From Kingdonia uniflora (taxonomy: Eukaryota > Streptophyta > Magnoliopsida > Ranunculales > Circaeasteraceae): a stretch of 64,000 nucleotides of DNA. The stretch covers positions 1,240,001-1,304,000 of the forward strand of contig JACGCM010000510.1 in assembly GCA_014058105.1 (NCBI GenBank). Direction: 5' to 3'. Shown here in pieces: positions 1-10,415 of this stretch (positions are counted from its first letter, which is position 1; every line of letters starts with the position of its first letter). The notes beneath the pieces are model-generated. The model made no database searches, was not told the origin of the DNA, and was given only the letters and a program-made list of their open reading frames with translations. A program made the translations under genes and the position numbers.

Positions 1-464
1 AAGAAGAACGGATCTCAAGACAAACTCAACATCTCAGACAACCTTCCAAAGACAACCTACACACACCTCGTTTGAACGAAATACAATCTTGCTCGAACGA
101 CTTTAACGATAAAGGTTCCAACCCTAGAAAATAACACATGGCATTTGAACGAAATGGAGCTCGTTCGAACAACTTCTTCGGTCTCCAAGTTTCCAACGTA
201 AAAAATAGCCATCTTGTTCAAACGACTTTTATCCTCGTTCGAACGACTTCGACAATTTTGACTTTAGACTTAGCAGCTCGAAACTTCGATAATTTTAAAC
301 TTTAGACTTAGCAGCTCGAAACATACCAGCTCGAACTTTAGGTCCAACTGAACCAGATCGAAATGAACATTGAAAATTCATATTTTCAATCCATCTTCAA
401 TCCTCGAACTGAACTACTTCGAACTGAAACTACCTCGAACATAATTTGAGTTCATACCTTAACA
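1..464 (-). repeat. 3' LTR of element A (partial at window edge)
   Basis: Reverse-complement match to the 5' LTR at 37672-38389 and to element B's LTR. The LTR start (TGTTAAGGTATGAA on the minus strand) is at 464. About 300 bp of the LTR lies outside the window. It is rich in TTCGAAC-like words. Confidence 0.85.
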
Positions 465-535
465 ATTTACCACTTTAAATCGAATCTACCATTAACTATC
501 TCCATATCTCCAAATAAATTGCTCGTACTACCCGG

Positions 536-786
536 ACCTTAAATCTTGAAGACCTACAGAAGTTGTACATGTCGTCAACTTCTGAAAAGTCACCACCTTC
601 GTAAACATATCGGCTGGATTCACATCAGTATGAATCTTCACAAGCTTCAACACACCATCCATGAGAAACAAGCGAATATAATGATACCGAATATCAATAT
701 GCTTGGTCCTAGAGTGAAAAGCCGAATTCTTTGTTAAGTGTATAGTGCTCTGACTATCACTATAAAAATTAGGAGAAAGTTGTTCT
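536..786 (-). pseudogene. pol: Element A RNase H, C-terminal fragment
   Basis: The minus-strand translation gives the end of a copia RNase H: a DSQSA-type motif followed by the conserved KHIDIRYH-type segment, then NPAD and the closing GLQD. It aligns with element B residues at 36375-36572. The fragment stops at 786, where the Sirevirus begins. Its upstream half is at 14663 onward, and the GTTCT target site (782-786 and 14663-14667) is shared. Apart from the insertion the frame here is largely open. It ends about 75 bp before the LTR, as in element B. Confidence 0.8.
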
Positions 787-1681
787 TGAAATAAATAATT
801 TCTTGAGAGTAACGGATTAATTTACGCCAAAATCAATAGGTTCAAAAAACCTTGAATTAATGGTCCAATCCTGCCTAATTCAAGATGGTTCAATGTTCTA
901 GTGACAACAAGCAAGGGTAAATTAAGCACAAGAATAAGTAATTGTAACCCTATAGGAATCCTTTCTCAGGAGAAAAACCTACAGGTCACTGTCGAATCGC
1001 CTGATAGCAAAATAATCCAATATTAAAATGAAATTACAAAAGTTTAATTACTTACAGACTCGATAAACACATCTCATGGTTACCTCTCTTCTAATCAAGC
1101 TCTTTGTAATTGATTCATCGTTCTCGCAACTCCTTGCTTCAATCTCCCGTTAAAGCATCCAAACTTGAAACTCACAAGCTCAAATTAATGATTGGGCTTT
1201 CAAATTCTTCGATTAATTCAATTTGAGTTTTATTTCGCATTGAATCACTCGTTGAAATCTCTCTCCGCACTAAAAATTCAAGCCCTGGAAAGTTAGGTTT
1301 TGGAAGAGATGAAAAGTAAAATAAGAAAGAAAGTATTTTATTCAAAAACTGAAAACCCGAAGTCTATTCAAACAGAGAAATAGTATGTTTGAACAAACAA
1401 TGTTTTATTCGAAAAAAACCAAAATCCTATTTGAAGAAACAAAGTTCTGAGAAACCTGTTCGAACAAAGAAAAAGTCTGCTCGAACAGAACAAAAACTCT
1501 ATTCGAATAAACAAAGTTCTGAGTAACTTGTTTGAAGAGAGAAAAAGTCTATTCGAACAGAATTTATTCTAACAGAACAAAAGCCTTTTCAAACATAAAC
1601 CTATTTCTCCAAGAAACATCACTTCCTTTCTGACATTTTGTAAAATATTAAGGGTTTGATATTTTTGAGCGAAGAGGTACA
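787..1681 (-). repeat. 3' LTR of the Sirevirus
   Basis: Aligns base for base, with scattered differences, to 13604-14528. Shared landmarks are AATAAATAAT near the start, the run of TTCGAACA-like words in the middle and GAAGAGGTACA at the end. The similarity stops at 1681. The outermost 134 bp of the right-hand LTR has no clear counterpart here. Confidence 0.85.
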
Positions 1682-1940
1682 GTAAATGATATCAAACCCT
1701 TAAACATAATGACTAATCTAAAAACACAGAATAGATGAACACATATCAGTAAATGTCAGAGCAACTATTCCAAAAAGAGAAACTGTCAATATATACCTGA
1801 TCCAAAATGTCAAAAGAAACAACACGAACATGCAGTTAGAATATCATAGGCTAAAATAGACAGAAAAAAAAAATAGAAAAAAAATCAAAAGAAGGCTAAC
1901 AATCCAAAAATCCGAAACATATGTAAAAATGACCCTAAGG

Positions 1941-3130
1941 CTACAAATCTGGTCTGGGAGCGGGACCGCCTAAAGAAGAACCATGAACTGTACTGCTCAG
2001 AGCATCTACAGAAGACTGAAGTCGATGGAACTGAGTGTCCATATATGCATAGAGAGAGGTGATAGCTCCAGTAGGAGTAACTGGCGCATCAGCAGACACC
2101 GCACCAGCAGGCACTGCCTCGGTCTCAAAGTCTTCCGAACCCTTCTCTCACTCAGAATCAGTCTCAACGACCATATGTTTCTGACTCTTTTCCCAATACT
2201 AAAAATTGAGAACATCGTCCCGACGATCAACTTCCTCCCCCTCAAGAATAGCATACCCCAATTCTATCAAAAGCTGAGAAATAAAGCTGCCAAACGGCAA
2301 AGCCCGTGTGTGATGATCGGGGTTAGCCGTAAGAAGCATCTCATACATAATGTTGGGCAGGTCAAGGACGTGACCCTGACGGTAAAGATTTACCAGGTAG
2401 AGCATGTCAAAAACCAAAACATTTTTATTCCTGAGTTGGGGAAGAATGTTACGGTGGGGAATCATGTTAAACAAACAAAACCCCCTTGACAGGTTCTTCC
2501 GCCGCACATATGGGGCTCTCTTCTTCCCAACATAAAGAAGACTATCTTCAAGTTTTCTCTTGGAAGGAAACTGGCCAAGAATTGGGGACCACACCGTAGG
2601 TGGGACCGAAGAAGAAACATCGTCTAAATCAAAAGCTTTCAGGTGATCAGCCCGATGAACCCGAAACTACGAGCCATCAATGGACACATTAAAACTTTTA
2701 TTGTTGCCAGTTCCACGCACATTGGAGATACTGGCATAGAAGAGCCGAATCAAGCGAGGGTAGCAAGGCAGCTTGGGCTTCATAATCCCAATCCAACCAC
2801 GGACCAAGAAATCATCAAACACAACAGAGAACTCAGGATGATGCTCAAGTAAACTCGCTTCATCAACAGAGACCTCCATCTGGTAACCACAAAACTTGAA
2901 GCCATGTTTCGTCGACCAATTAGCTGAGTTTGGAGACATGCCATCATTTTTGCCATCATTTTCCCAGGGTGCAGCCCATGAGACCCCCCAAGAAAATTAG
3001 AACCTCCCACCCCTGAAGCTAAAGGAACGGTACCTTTCGCACCCGCTCCAGCTCCAGCCGCCGCACAACCCCTCTTGGTCGAAGCTCTTGGAGCGGGTGT
3101 CTGTAATCTTGTACGTTTGTCTTCGGCCAT
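1941..3130 (-). pseudogene. Env-like / plant transposon-protein ORF after pol (Sirevirus ORF3)
   Basis: A single decayed reading frame of about 396 codons, starting at the ATG at 3128-3130. It opens with a basic, then Ala-Gly-rich stretch (AAAGAGAGAKG). A frameshift lies at a short direct repeat of AAAATGATGGC near 2945-2965. From 2939 to 1941 one frame continues with three stops (2667-2669, 2199-2201, 2148-2150). The middle part (HHPEFSVVFDDFLVRGW, then YPRLIRLFYAS, then a segment around LPNIMYEMLL) resembles, by eye, the family Pfam names putative plant transposon protein (Transposase_32-like). The tail is acidic and Ala-Pro-rich and ends in a short possible coiled coil (YAYMDTQFHRLQSSVDAL). 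I see no clear signal peptide from the chosen ATG and no convincing membrane anchor, so 'env-like' refers to position only. Confidence 0.65.
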
Positions 3131-5533
3131 TATAGAGAGAAAACACCCAACCAGCAGAAAAGAAACCAACCACCACCGCAAATCACCGCCAATTCACACC
3201 AATTAAACACCTATCCAATCAATCAGCACAAATTAACACTCCCCATAAAACCCAATCACAAACACCACAATCCAACTTGGAATCATCCATAAACCAACCC
3301 AACAACTGGAAGAAACAAGAACATACTTCAAAAACTCCAACAATACCCCAATTCTCCAATACGAAATACCACCTGCAAACAGCAATGTACACACCGAAAA
3401 ACTATCAAAAACCCCAAATCAAAATTCACTAACCAATCCACACCCCAATCACCTGCAAGGAAATACCCATGTCCACAGAATCCAACTCCAACAATGCAAA
3501 CAATCACAAACCAGACCCTTCAATCGCCAAGCACTAAGCAACAATTCAATTACGAAGCACCAATTTCAAAACTAAACCTATAGTTGCAATATGAAAAAGA
3601 GACAAAGAAATAGAGCACGAACCTCGAAGAAGAGAGATCAGAACAAAGCGTAACAAGGAGAGGATAAAAGAGAGAGTGATTCCAAAATACCCTAGGGAGA
3701 AACTGCCAAGATCAAAACACTAAATTAAAATGCCAAACTTCGAATTGGAAGTAGAGTAGTGGAGGAAACACCAAACGTAGAGAAACCCCTTCCAATCAAG
3801 AACAAAATTGAGCGAGTGAAAGAGAGGAAAATCACAGAAGAAGGTGGAGAACTCGAGTCCGTGAGAGAGACAGAGAGATAGTGAGGAGAAATAAAAGAAG
3901 TTGAGGGTGATGTTTATTGGTTTTTTTCATTTTTTACTAAAACCGTATTCGAACAAAACCTCAGGTCTGTTTGAATAAACTGACATCTGAGTAGATTATT
4001 GGAACACAAAACTTTATATTTGAATATGAAAATGTCTATTCGAATACATACAAGGTATATTCGAGCAAAAACAATCAAACTACACAAACAAAACAAAAAA
4101 AACTAAAATAAAAACTAAAGTTTAAGAAAAAAAAATAGAGTCGAAAGAGAAGCCAAAAAAAATCAAAATACTCACTACTCCCCTGAATACACCACAGAAA
4201 AAAGAAATTACAGTGTATATGAATGTCAAAATGGAACTCTCTTCAGTGTTAAAGCAACTCAGTATAGGAACCTACTCAGTGTCTGTGTGTTCATAGTCAA
4301 CTTAAAACAGTAACATGCCGTTAATAGAGTGAGTAATTAAAAATAAAAAACTTTGTTGGAAAGTTGCTTCAACTTAGGCCTCTCATGGTGGTCACTAAAA
4401 ATTAATGAAAATTGACTAGCAAACACTCTGTGTGAAATATGAATATGAACAATATGCAACGAATGATTCATATTTCATCAAACATGCAGCGCACTGTAAG
4501 CTGGAAGATCTCATAGATAGGAAATCAATTGTCATTAATGGTGTCAAGTTAATTAAAATAGGTTCCCTATCTCTCATCTCCACTAAACTGACAGTGATAA
4601 ACTCAAGATCAAACAGGTCTTGAAAATGTTATAATATAGACAAAGGACGGGACATGACGGAGTAGATATTTTGCTGGCATTCTGAGACTACAGTTTACAC
4701 TTTTACCCCATCTTACTTCAAATTAAGATCACCTCCCATCATTCTTTCTCTTTATTGAGTACACATTGAATAGAATACTTCTTCTCTTTCTTCATTTTGA
4801 GTTTACCTCCCTTCATTATTTTCTTTTAACGAGTGTATATAAAATATATTGATTCTACACAAAATCATATAGATATACCATAAGATCATTGGAAATACCC
4901 TTCTCTTATATCCATCTCCACCACTAAAACCACATGGTTTCGTTCCTTCTTTTTTTTTTTTTTTTTTTACTAAAAAGTCTCAGAACAAATGGGTCAAAAG
5001 GAGTTGGATATAAAACGAATGGTATATTGTAAGGCACAAAAGGGCTGCAAACGAATAAAATTGTGGGTAAGCATAGACGAGGCCAAAAAAAAGAGTAACA
5101 ATAAAAAGCCTATTATCAAATCTTCGGTCTCAAAAAGTATCTTTTTTGTCTCGAATCAAGTATCAGGAATGTTCTATTAGACTAACTTAAACTTGAAGTT
5201 ACCATCGACAATTGATTATAAAAAAATGAGATCAAAAAAAATGTTGAATCTAGAAAGAATTTATGAATTAACACTCAAAACTTGTAAAAATGCTAGATCC
5301 TCACATAGCATTAGGTACGAAGTCTCTACAGGTATCCTCGAGTATTTTGCCAATGATTGCCTATCTATTTTAAACATGGGACAAGGTGACTGACGTGGAA
5401 AAATATCCTAAGTAAGACCATACTGAATTTTTCTAACACTGAAGCACAAATCACATCTGAGAAAACATATATCATGGTGGTTATGGTGGTTATCTAACAA
5501 AAATATAGTGCTTAGAGGAAGTAAGAGACATAC
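3131..5533. other. Non-coding spacer between Sirevirus pol and env-like ORF
   Basis: No domain recognised. 3150-3560 is strongly A+C-rich on the plus strand, so G/T-rich in element sense. 3620-3880 is purine-rich with GAGAGA runs. 3940-4080 holds TTCGAA-type words like those in the LTRs. 4949-4969 is a T run. 4935-5345 is a diverged copy of a segment found again at 39935-40275. Small open frames at 4432-4623, 4989-5180 and 5193-5393 (plus strand) match nothing I know. Confidence 0.5.
4935..5345 (+). repeat. Dispersed repeat of unknown type, copy 1
   Basis: Aligns in the same orientation with 39935-40275. Shared landmarks include ACAAATGG, GTCTCGAAT, CAACAATTGATT/CGACAATTGATT, AATGAGATCA and GCTAGATCCTCACATA. 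The copies are clearly diverged with indels. Here the stretch contains two short plus-strand open frames, Lys- and Ser-rich. The second copy has no comparable frame, so coding is doubtful. Element class unknown. Confidence 0.55.
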
Positions 5534-6316
5534 CTAATGAATTGAGCAAGCACCGATTGACTGTCTCAGAAGTTCAAACCTTAGAGCATCTAATGGTTTG
5601 GTAAAAAAATTGGTTAACTGGCTCTCTGTGAGGACATACTCAATAATGACGATCTTTTTCTCAACGAGATCACGTATAAAATGGAAGCGAATGTCAATGT
5701 GCTTGGCTCTGGAATGTTGTTCAGGGTTCTTTAAAATATTTATCGCACTCGTATTATCACAAAAGACTAACATCGTCCCCTGGACTATTCCATAATCATG
5801 CAACATTTGGTTCATCGAAATGAGTTGAGTGCAACAACTCCCTACAGCAATATACTCTGCCTCTACTGTGGATTGAGAGATACTATTTTGCTTTTTGCTC
5901 TGCCATGCAACAAGATTATTCTCAATATAGGAACACCCTCCTGAAGTGTTCTTCATATCATCTGGATTACCTGCCCAATTTGTATCTGAATAACTAATAA
6001 CCTAGGATCTTATGTCATATGAGTACCATAAACCAAAATTAGAAGTCCCACATGCATAACGAATAATACCCTTAACAGCTTGTAAATGGGACTCTTTAGG
6101 ACTACCTTGATAACGAGCACACATATAGACATTAAACATAATATCAGGATGAGTAGCAGTAAGATAAAGTAAACTACCTATCATACTCCTATATATTATC
6201 TGATCAACATCCTTACCTGCCGTGTCCTTATTTAACTTCGCCGTGGTACTTATGGGAGTCCGAGCATGCTTTGCAGAGGAAAGACCAAACTTCTTCACAA
6301 GATCCCTTGTATACAT
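5534..6316 (-). pseudogene. pol: Sirevirus RT C-terminus and RNase H
   Basis: The C-terminal end of the copia polyprotein. From 6316 down it reads the RT tail (KKFGL, then YRSMIGSLLYLTATHPDI), then SDTNWAG, the start of RNase H. 5956-5534 is an open frame with AYQSKK-like WQSKKQN, the RNase H motif STVEAEYIA, DNTSAI and KHIDIRFHFIRD, ending at the stop 5534. RNase H would remove genomic RNA during minus-strand DNA synthesis. A stop near 6002 breaks the link between the two open segments. Confidence 0.85.
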
Positions 6317-7060
6317 GGATTAAGAGATAAATATCATTTTCTCCAATTGACGTATTTGGAGACCTAAGAAATACGTTAGTTATCCAACCATGCTCATTTC
6401 AAATTCACTTTTCATTAAAGTTGCAAAAAAAGTGGTTAGTGAATTTGAAATAGTAACAAACATAATATAATCTACATATACCTGAGTAATGAGTACCACG
6501 CCTCCCTTAGGCTGTATAAACTGCGTCTTATCAGCTCCCCCTCGAACAAATCCCTTACCCAAGAGAAAATTTGAAAGTCGCTCATACCATACTCTAGGAG
6601 CTTGCTTCAAACCATAAAGTGCCTTTTTCATGTAGAAAACGTGATCAAAATGATGAGGATCGTCAAACCCTTTTGGTTGTGTTACATACACTTCTTCCTT
6701 AAGGAGCCCATTCAAAAAAGCACTCTTCACATCTATCTAATATAGCTTGAACCTTTGATTACAAACAAGGGCAAAAAGTATACGAATAGACTCAAACCTT
6801 GCAGTAGGAGCAAAAGTTTCAGCAACATCAACCCCTTTGAATTGATTATACCCTTGGGCAACCAACCTAGCTTTATTTCTAATGACATTCCCAAGTTCAT
6901 CAAACTTTTTCTTGTAGTTCCAATTATATTCGTACTAGAAGGACGTGGAGCCAAATCTTACACATCTTGACGTTGAAACTGGCGAAGCTCATCCTGCATT
7001 GCATGAAGTTAATATTCATCTGAGAGAGCTTCCTTGACAATTGTGGGTTCAATCATAGAA
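6317..7060 (-). pseudogene. pol: Sirevirus reverse transcriptase core
   Basis: Minus-strand RT with the copia-type landmarks [16 protein letters not shown] (near 6590) and [16 protein letters not shown] (near 6710). The catalytic box reads YVDY rather than YVDD near 6470: the second active-site aspartate has become tyrosine, which would abolish polymerisation. The N-terminal third (6733-7000) needs a change of frame, and a stop lies before the VKSAFLNG segment. This element therefore could not have copied itself in its present form. Confidence 0.85.
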
Positions 7061-8198
7061 ACATAACAAACACAATTCACCGTCTCATGGTTTTGGCTTC
7101 TAGTTTGAACATGAGAACTAACATCTCCGATAATATTGGCCTGAGAGTGATCCTTGCAAACTTGATGCCATCCGGGTCACAGAACACTAGGAGATGGAGG
7201 GGGTGGGGGAGTAGACAAAGGATGTCCAACATTGCATGTAGTGGTCATGTCAAGAATCTCACTAGTTGATGTATCCATATTTTTTGTTGTACCATCTTCT
7301 TCTCCAACATCTGCAGAGCCAATAGTGCAATTATCATCCATAACCACATTACATAACTCCATCATTACTTTGGTCATAGAATTATAGACACAAAAAGCTC
7401 TACTATTTGTTGAATAACCTAATAAGATACCCTTATTACTTCGAGAGTCAAATTTCCCAATACTTTCTCGATCTCAAAATATAAATCATTTACTCCCAAA
7501 AACTCAAAAGTAATTTACATTCAGCTTCTTTCCAAACCAAATTTCATAGGGCGTGTTTATCTAAGTAGGCGAAGATAAACCCTATTGATAGTATAACACG
7601 CGGTATGAATGGCCTCCCCCCAAAAGTGTGTAGGAAGATCCTTACTCTAAAGTAAGACCCGCCCCATTTCTTGAAGAACTCTATTCTTTCGTTCTGTAAC
7701 CCCATTTTGTTGTGGTGTGATTGGAGCATAATATTCATGTTTAATCTCGTTAAAAGTGTAGTACTCAATCATTCCAGTATTCTTAAACTTGCCTCCATGA
7801 TCACTTCGTATTTTATTGATAGAGCAATCTTTCTCATTTTGAATTTGAAGTGATATACTACGAAATTCTTCAAATGTATTACACTTCTCTCTCAGCAGGG
7901 CTATCAAAGTATAACGAGAGAAATTATCCACCATTGCCAAAATATATCGTTTACCACCTAAAGATGCAGTTCTCATTGGACCTATCAAATCCATGTGTAT
8001 TAGCTCAAGAATCCGTGTAGTAGCAATATTGTTGGCCTTCTTGTGAGAACTCTTTATTTGCTTACCGATTTGGCACGGACCACAGACAATATTAGTTAAT
8101 CTTTCTAACTTTGGAACTCCCTTGATAAGCTCTTTGCTCATAATCTTGGACAAATCATTGAAGTTAATGTGTCTCAACCTTTGATGCCATAAATTCAC
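7061..8198 (-). pseudogene. pol: Sirevirus integrase and linker to RT
   Basis: The integrase frame 8198-7647 is open for 183 codons. It starts in the gag-pre-integrase zinc region (WHQRLRHINF, then CGPCQIGKQ) and continues into the catalytic core. All three acidic residues of the D,D,E triad are present: HMDLIGP near 7990, RSDHGGKF near 7795 and TERKNR near 7690. 7061-7646 is the variable C-terminal linker, broken by stops and frameshifts, with a proline run (PPPPPSPS) near 7190. Integrase inserts the cDNA into the genome and leaves the 5-bp target copies seen at the ends. Confidence 0.85.
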
Positions 8199-8735
8199 AT
8201 TACTCAGTTTAGCTTTGTTGCACAGTAGAGCTTCTTATTGAATAGCATAGCAGTTGTCAGCAGTTCGAGCAGCATACATCACACGTTTCCCTTGGGAATT
8301 TAATATATTACAACCTCATTTAGAAAATATAGCAGTATGGTCTGTATCACATAACTAACTTACACTAAGAAGATTCACTTTCAGCCCCTTAACCAAAAGA
8401 ATATTATCTATCTTCGGAGTACCAAGTCCTTCACCCTTACCCTTTCCCACCACAAGAGATATGCTCCCATCACCAAAAGTAATATTGCCACCCTGAATAT
8501 CCTCTAGGTGACTAAGCTTGGACTCATCACCAGTCATTTAACAGGAATATCCACTATCTATATACCACTTAATAGACTTGAAGGCATTTAAAGAAGTTAG
8601 TGTAACATTGCACCTTATCTGAGGTGCTAAACCAGTCTTCCACACCAAAATGGCTCGAAGAATCCTACGAGCTAAAGTTTCCTGTGCAAACCATCTAGAC
8701 AAATTCTCACTTTTTACATTAGTAAAAATCACATT
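8199..8735 (-). pseudogene. pol: Sirevirus aspartic protease
   Basis: The minus-strand segment WYIDSGYSC (8550-8570) carries the copia protease active-site triplet D-S-G. It is followed, after one stop, by MTGDESKLSHL and a glycine-rich flap-like stretch (GGNITFGDG) leading to the gag-pre-integrase region. The protease would release Gag, integrase and RT from the polyprotein. One stop (about 8535) falls directly after the active-site segment and another at 8355. Confidence 0.75.
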
Positions 8736-10410
8736 TGAGTTATATCTTTATCCATTGAATGGTCAAGCATATGGTTGATAGGGTCCAACAAATCTACAAT
8801 TAATATGACCCTTTTGACCACATAATCCACAATAATAAATCTGAGAGTACGAGAACCTTTTGGATTGATTACAAGTGGAGGATATTATATTATGCTTGGG
8901 CAAAGATGTAGTAGCAATTTCTTTAACAAATTTTATGACTTAAGGAGTCTTGGCATTAGAGAGATGTTCCTCATATCCTAGACCCCTTTTACCAGTATCC
9001 GTCTTTCCCATACATAACATCTTATCAATATTATTAGCTCCATGATAAAAAAAAATTAAGTTTTTGTTGAGATAAAACTAAATCAAGCTTGGCCACATGT
9101 AGTTCATCCAAAGTTGATTTCATTTTCTCCTTCACATCATGAACTCATTTTTCTAAAATCATAACCTTGTCATAGAAACCTTGTTTCTCATCTTCAAGCA
9201 TTTATATCTCGTGATTTGTATTCTCAGTTTTTCTTGAAGTTCACGCACGAGTGTATTAGCTTGGTCTTTTAAGACTTTGCTAAGTTTACAAAGTTAAATA
9301 TACTTCGCAAAAGTCTGAGCATAGAAGTCTTCAAGATTCAGGTCCTCAAACTTAATTTTTTCATGACCACTTTGATTTTCAATAGAATTTTCAAGTTTAA
9401 AAGCGTCAGAGTTTTAATTAGTACAATTTAGAAAAACAGGATATGCCCAATATTATCCATTCTCAACTACTTGGGGATGATCCTCATTGTTAATATTTTT
9501 ATCATCACTATCATCCCAAGTAACACTGATGTTCATAGCTTTGTGATTAGTTCTAGATTTCTTATTGGGACAGCTTGTGACACTTATAGCATTTAACTGA
9601 ACTTAGGTTAGTGTTATTGTTGGTCTGCCGATTATAAAATTTGACCCGGTCATGAGGTCGCAGTTTATAGTTTATCGATTTCCCTTGTTTTTAAAATTGA
9701 CATTTTTTCAAGATTTTTTGAAATTGTTAGCTTTTAAAAGCAATTGATGAATCTATGTCCGAACCTTCATCATCATCTGAGATATATGAGTGATCAACCT
9801 CTTTGGTTCCCTTAGATGAAGAAGAGTAAGATGTAGATTTGAAAGCAGCACTCTTATTCTTCTTAGGGTTTTCCATTTTCATCTCGAGCTCAAAAGTTTG
9901 TAACTTTCCAGCTAATGTATCTAGTTTTATTTTCTTAAGATCATGAGCTTCCTCGATAGCATCACGTCTGGATTTAAAGCTCTTAGGAAGAGATCTTAGA
10001 ACTTTGTAAACAATTTGGATATCGGAATAAGGAGCTTCTAATGTGGTACTAGTATATGAAATATCACTTAGCCTCGCATAAAACTCATCAAAAGGTTCAT
10101 TTTCACTCATTCGAATATTCTCAAATTACGAAGTAAGCATTTGGAGCTTACTTTCTTTAACTGTATCATCACCTTCATGAGTTCGAACTAGAATGTCCCA
10201 AGCTTCTTTCAAAGTGGTACAGGTAGAAATATGTTAAAACTCACTTTGACTCATAGCCATAAAGATAGCATTGCGGCCTTTAGAGTTATAACCGACAACA
10301 TCCTTTTTCTTCCTTTGACCATTGGTTTCTAGGTTTAGGACCTCTATAGTACTACGTGGTGCACCATGCATCATGGTAAGTTGTTTCCATCCATCCTCAA
10401 TGGCAATCCA
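8736..10410 (-). pseudogene. gag: Sirevirus Gag, main part and tail
   Basis: On the minus strand from 10410 the frame continues the N-terminal piece at 13415-13545, interrupted by the solo LTR. It shows AIEDGW, ALNAIF-like NAIFMAMSQ, KEAWDILV and, in the open frame 10110-9727, FDEFYARLSDI and a UBN2-type helical region ending in an acidic Ser-rich tract. A zinc knuckle remnant KCYKCHK lies near 9585 with its histidine replaced. A longer charged, coil-like tail follows to about 9050, then a second cysteine-rich knuckle (CGLCGQKGHINC) near 8820. The long tail is usual for SIRE-type Gag. Multiple stops are present after 9727. Confidence 0.75.
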
Positions 10411-10415
10411 TACAT

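Noticed and set aside
546..737. Plus-strand open frame as a gene
   Set aside because: It is the mirror of the RNase H C-terminus on the minus strand; its translation has no domain.
4989..5393. Two small plus-strand frames as host genes
   Set aside because: They lie in a diverged dispersed repeat whose other copy (39935-40275) has no such frames, and no family was recognised.
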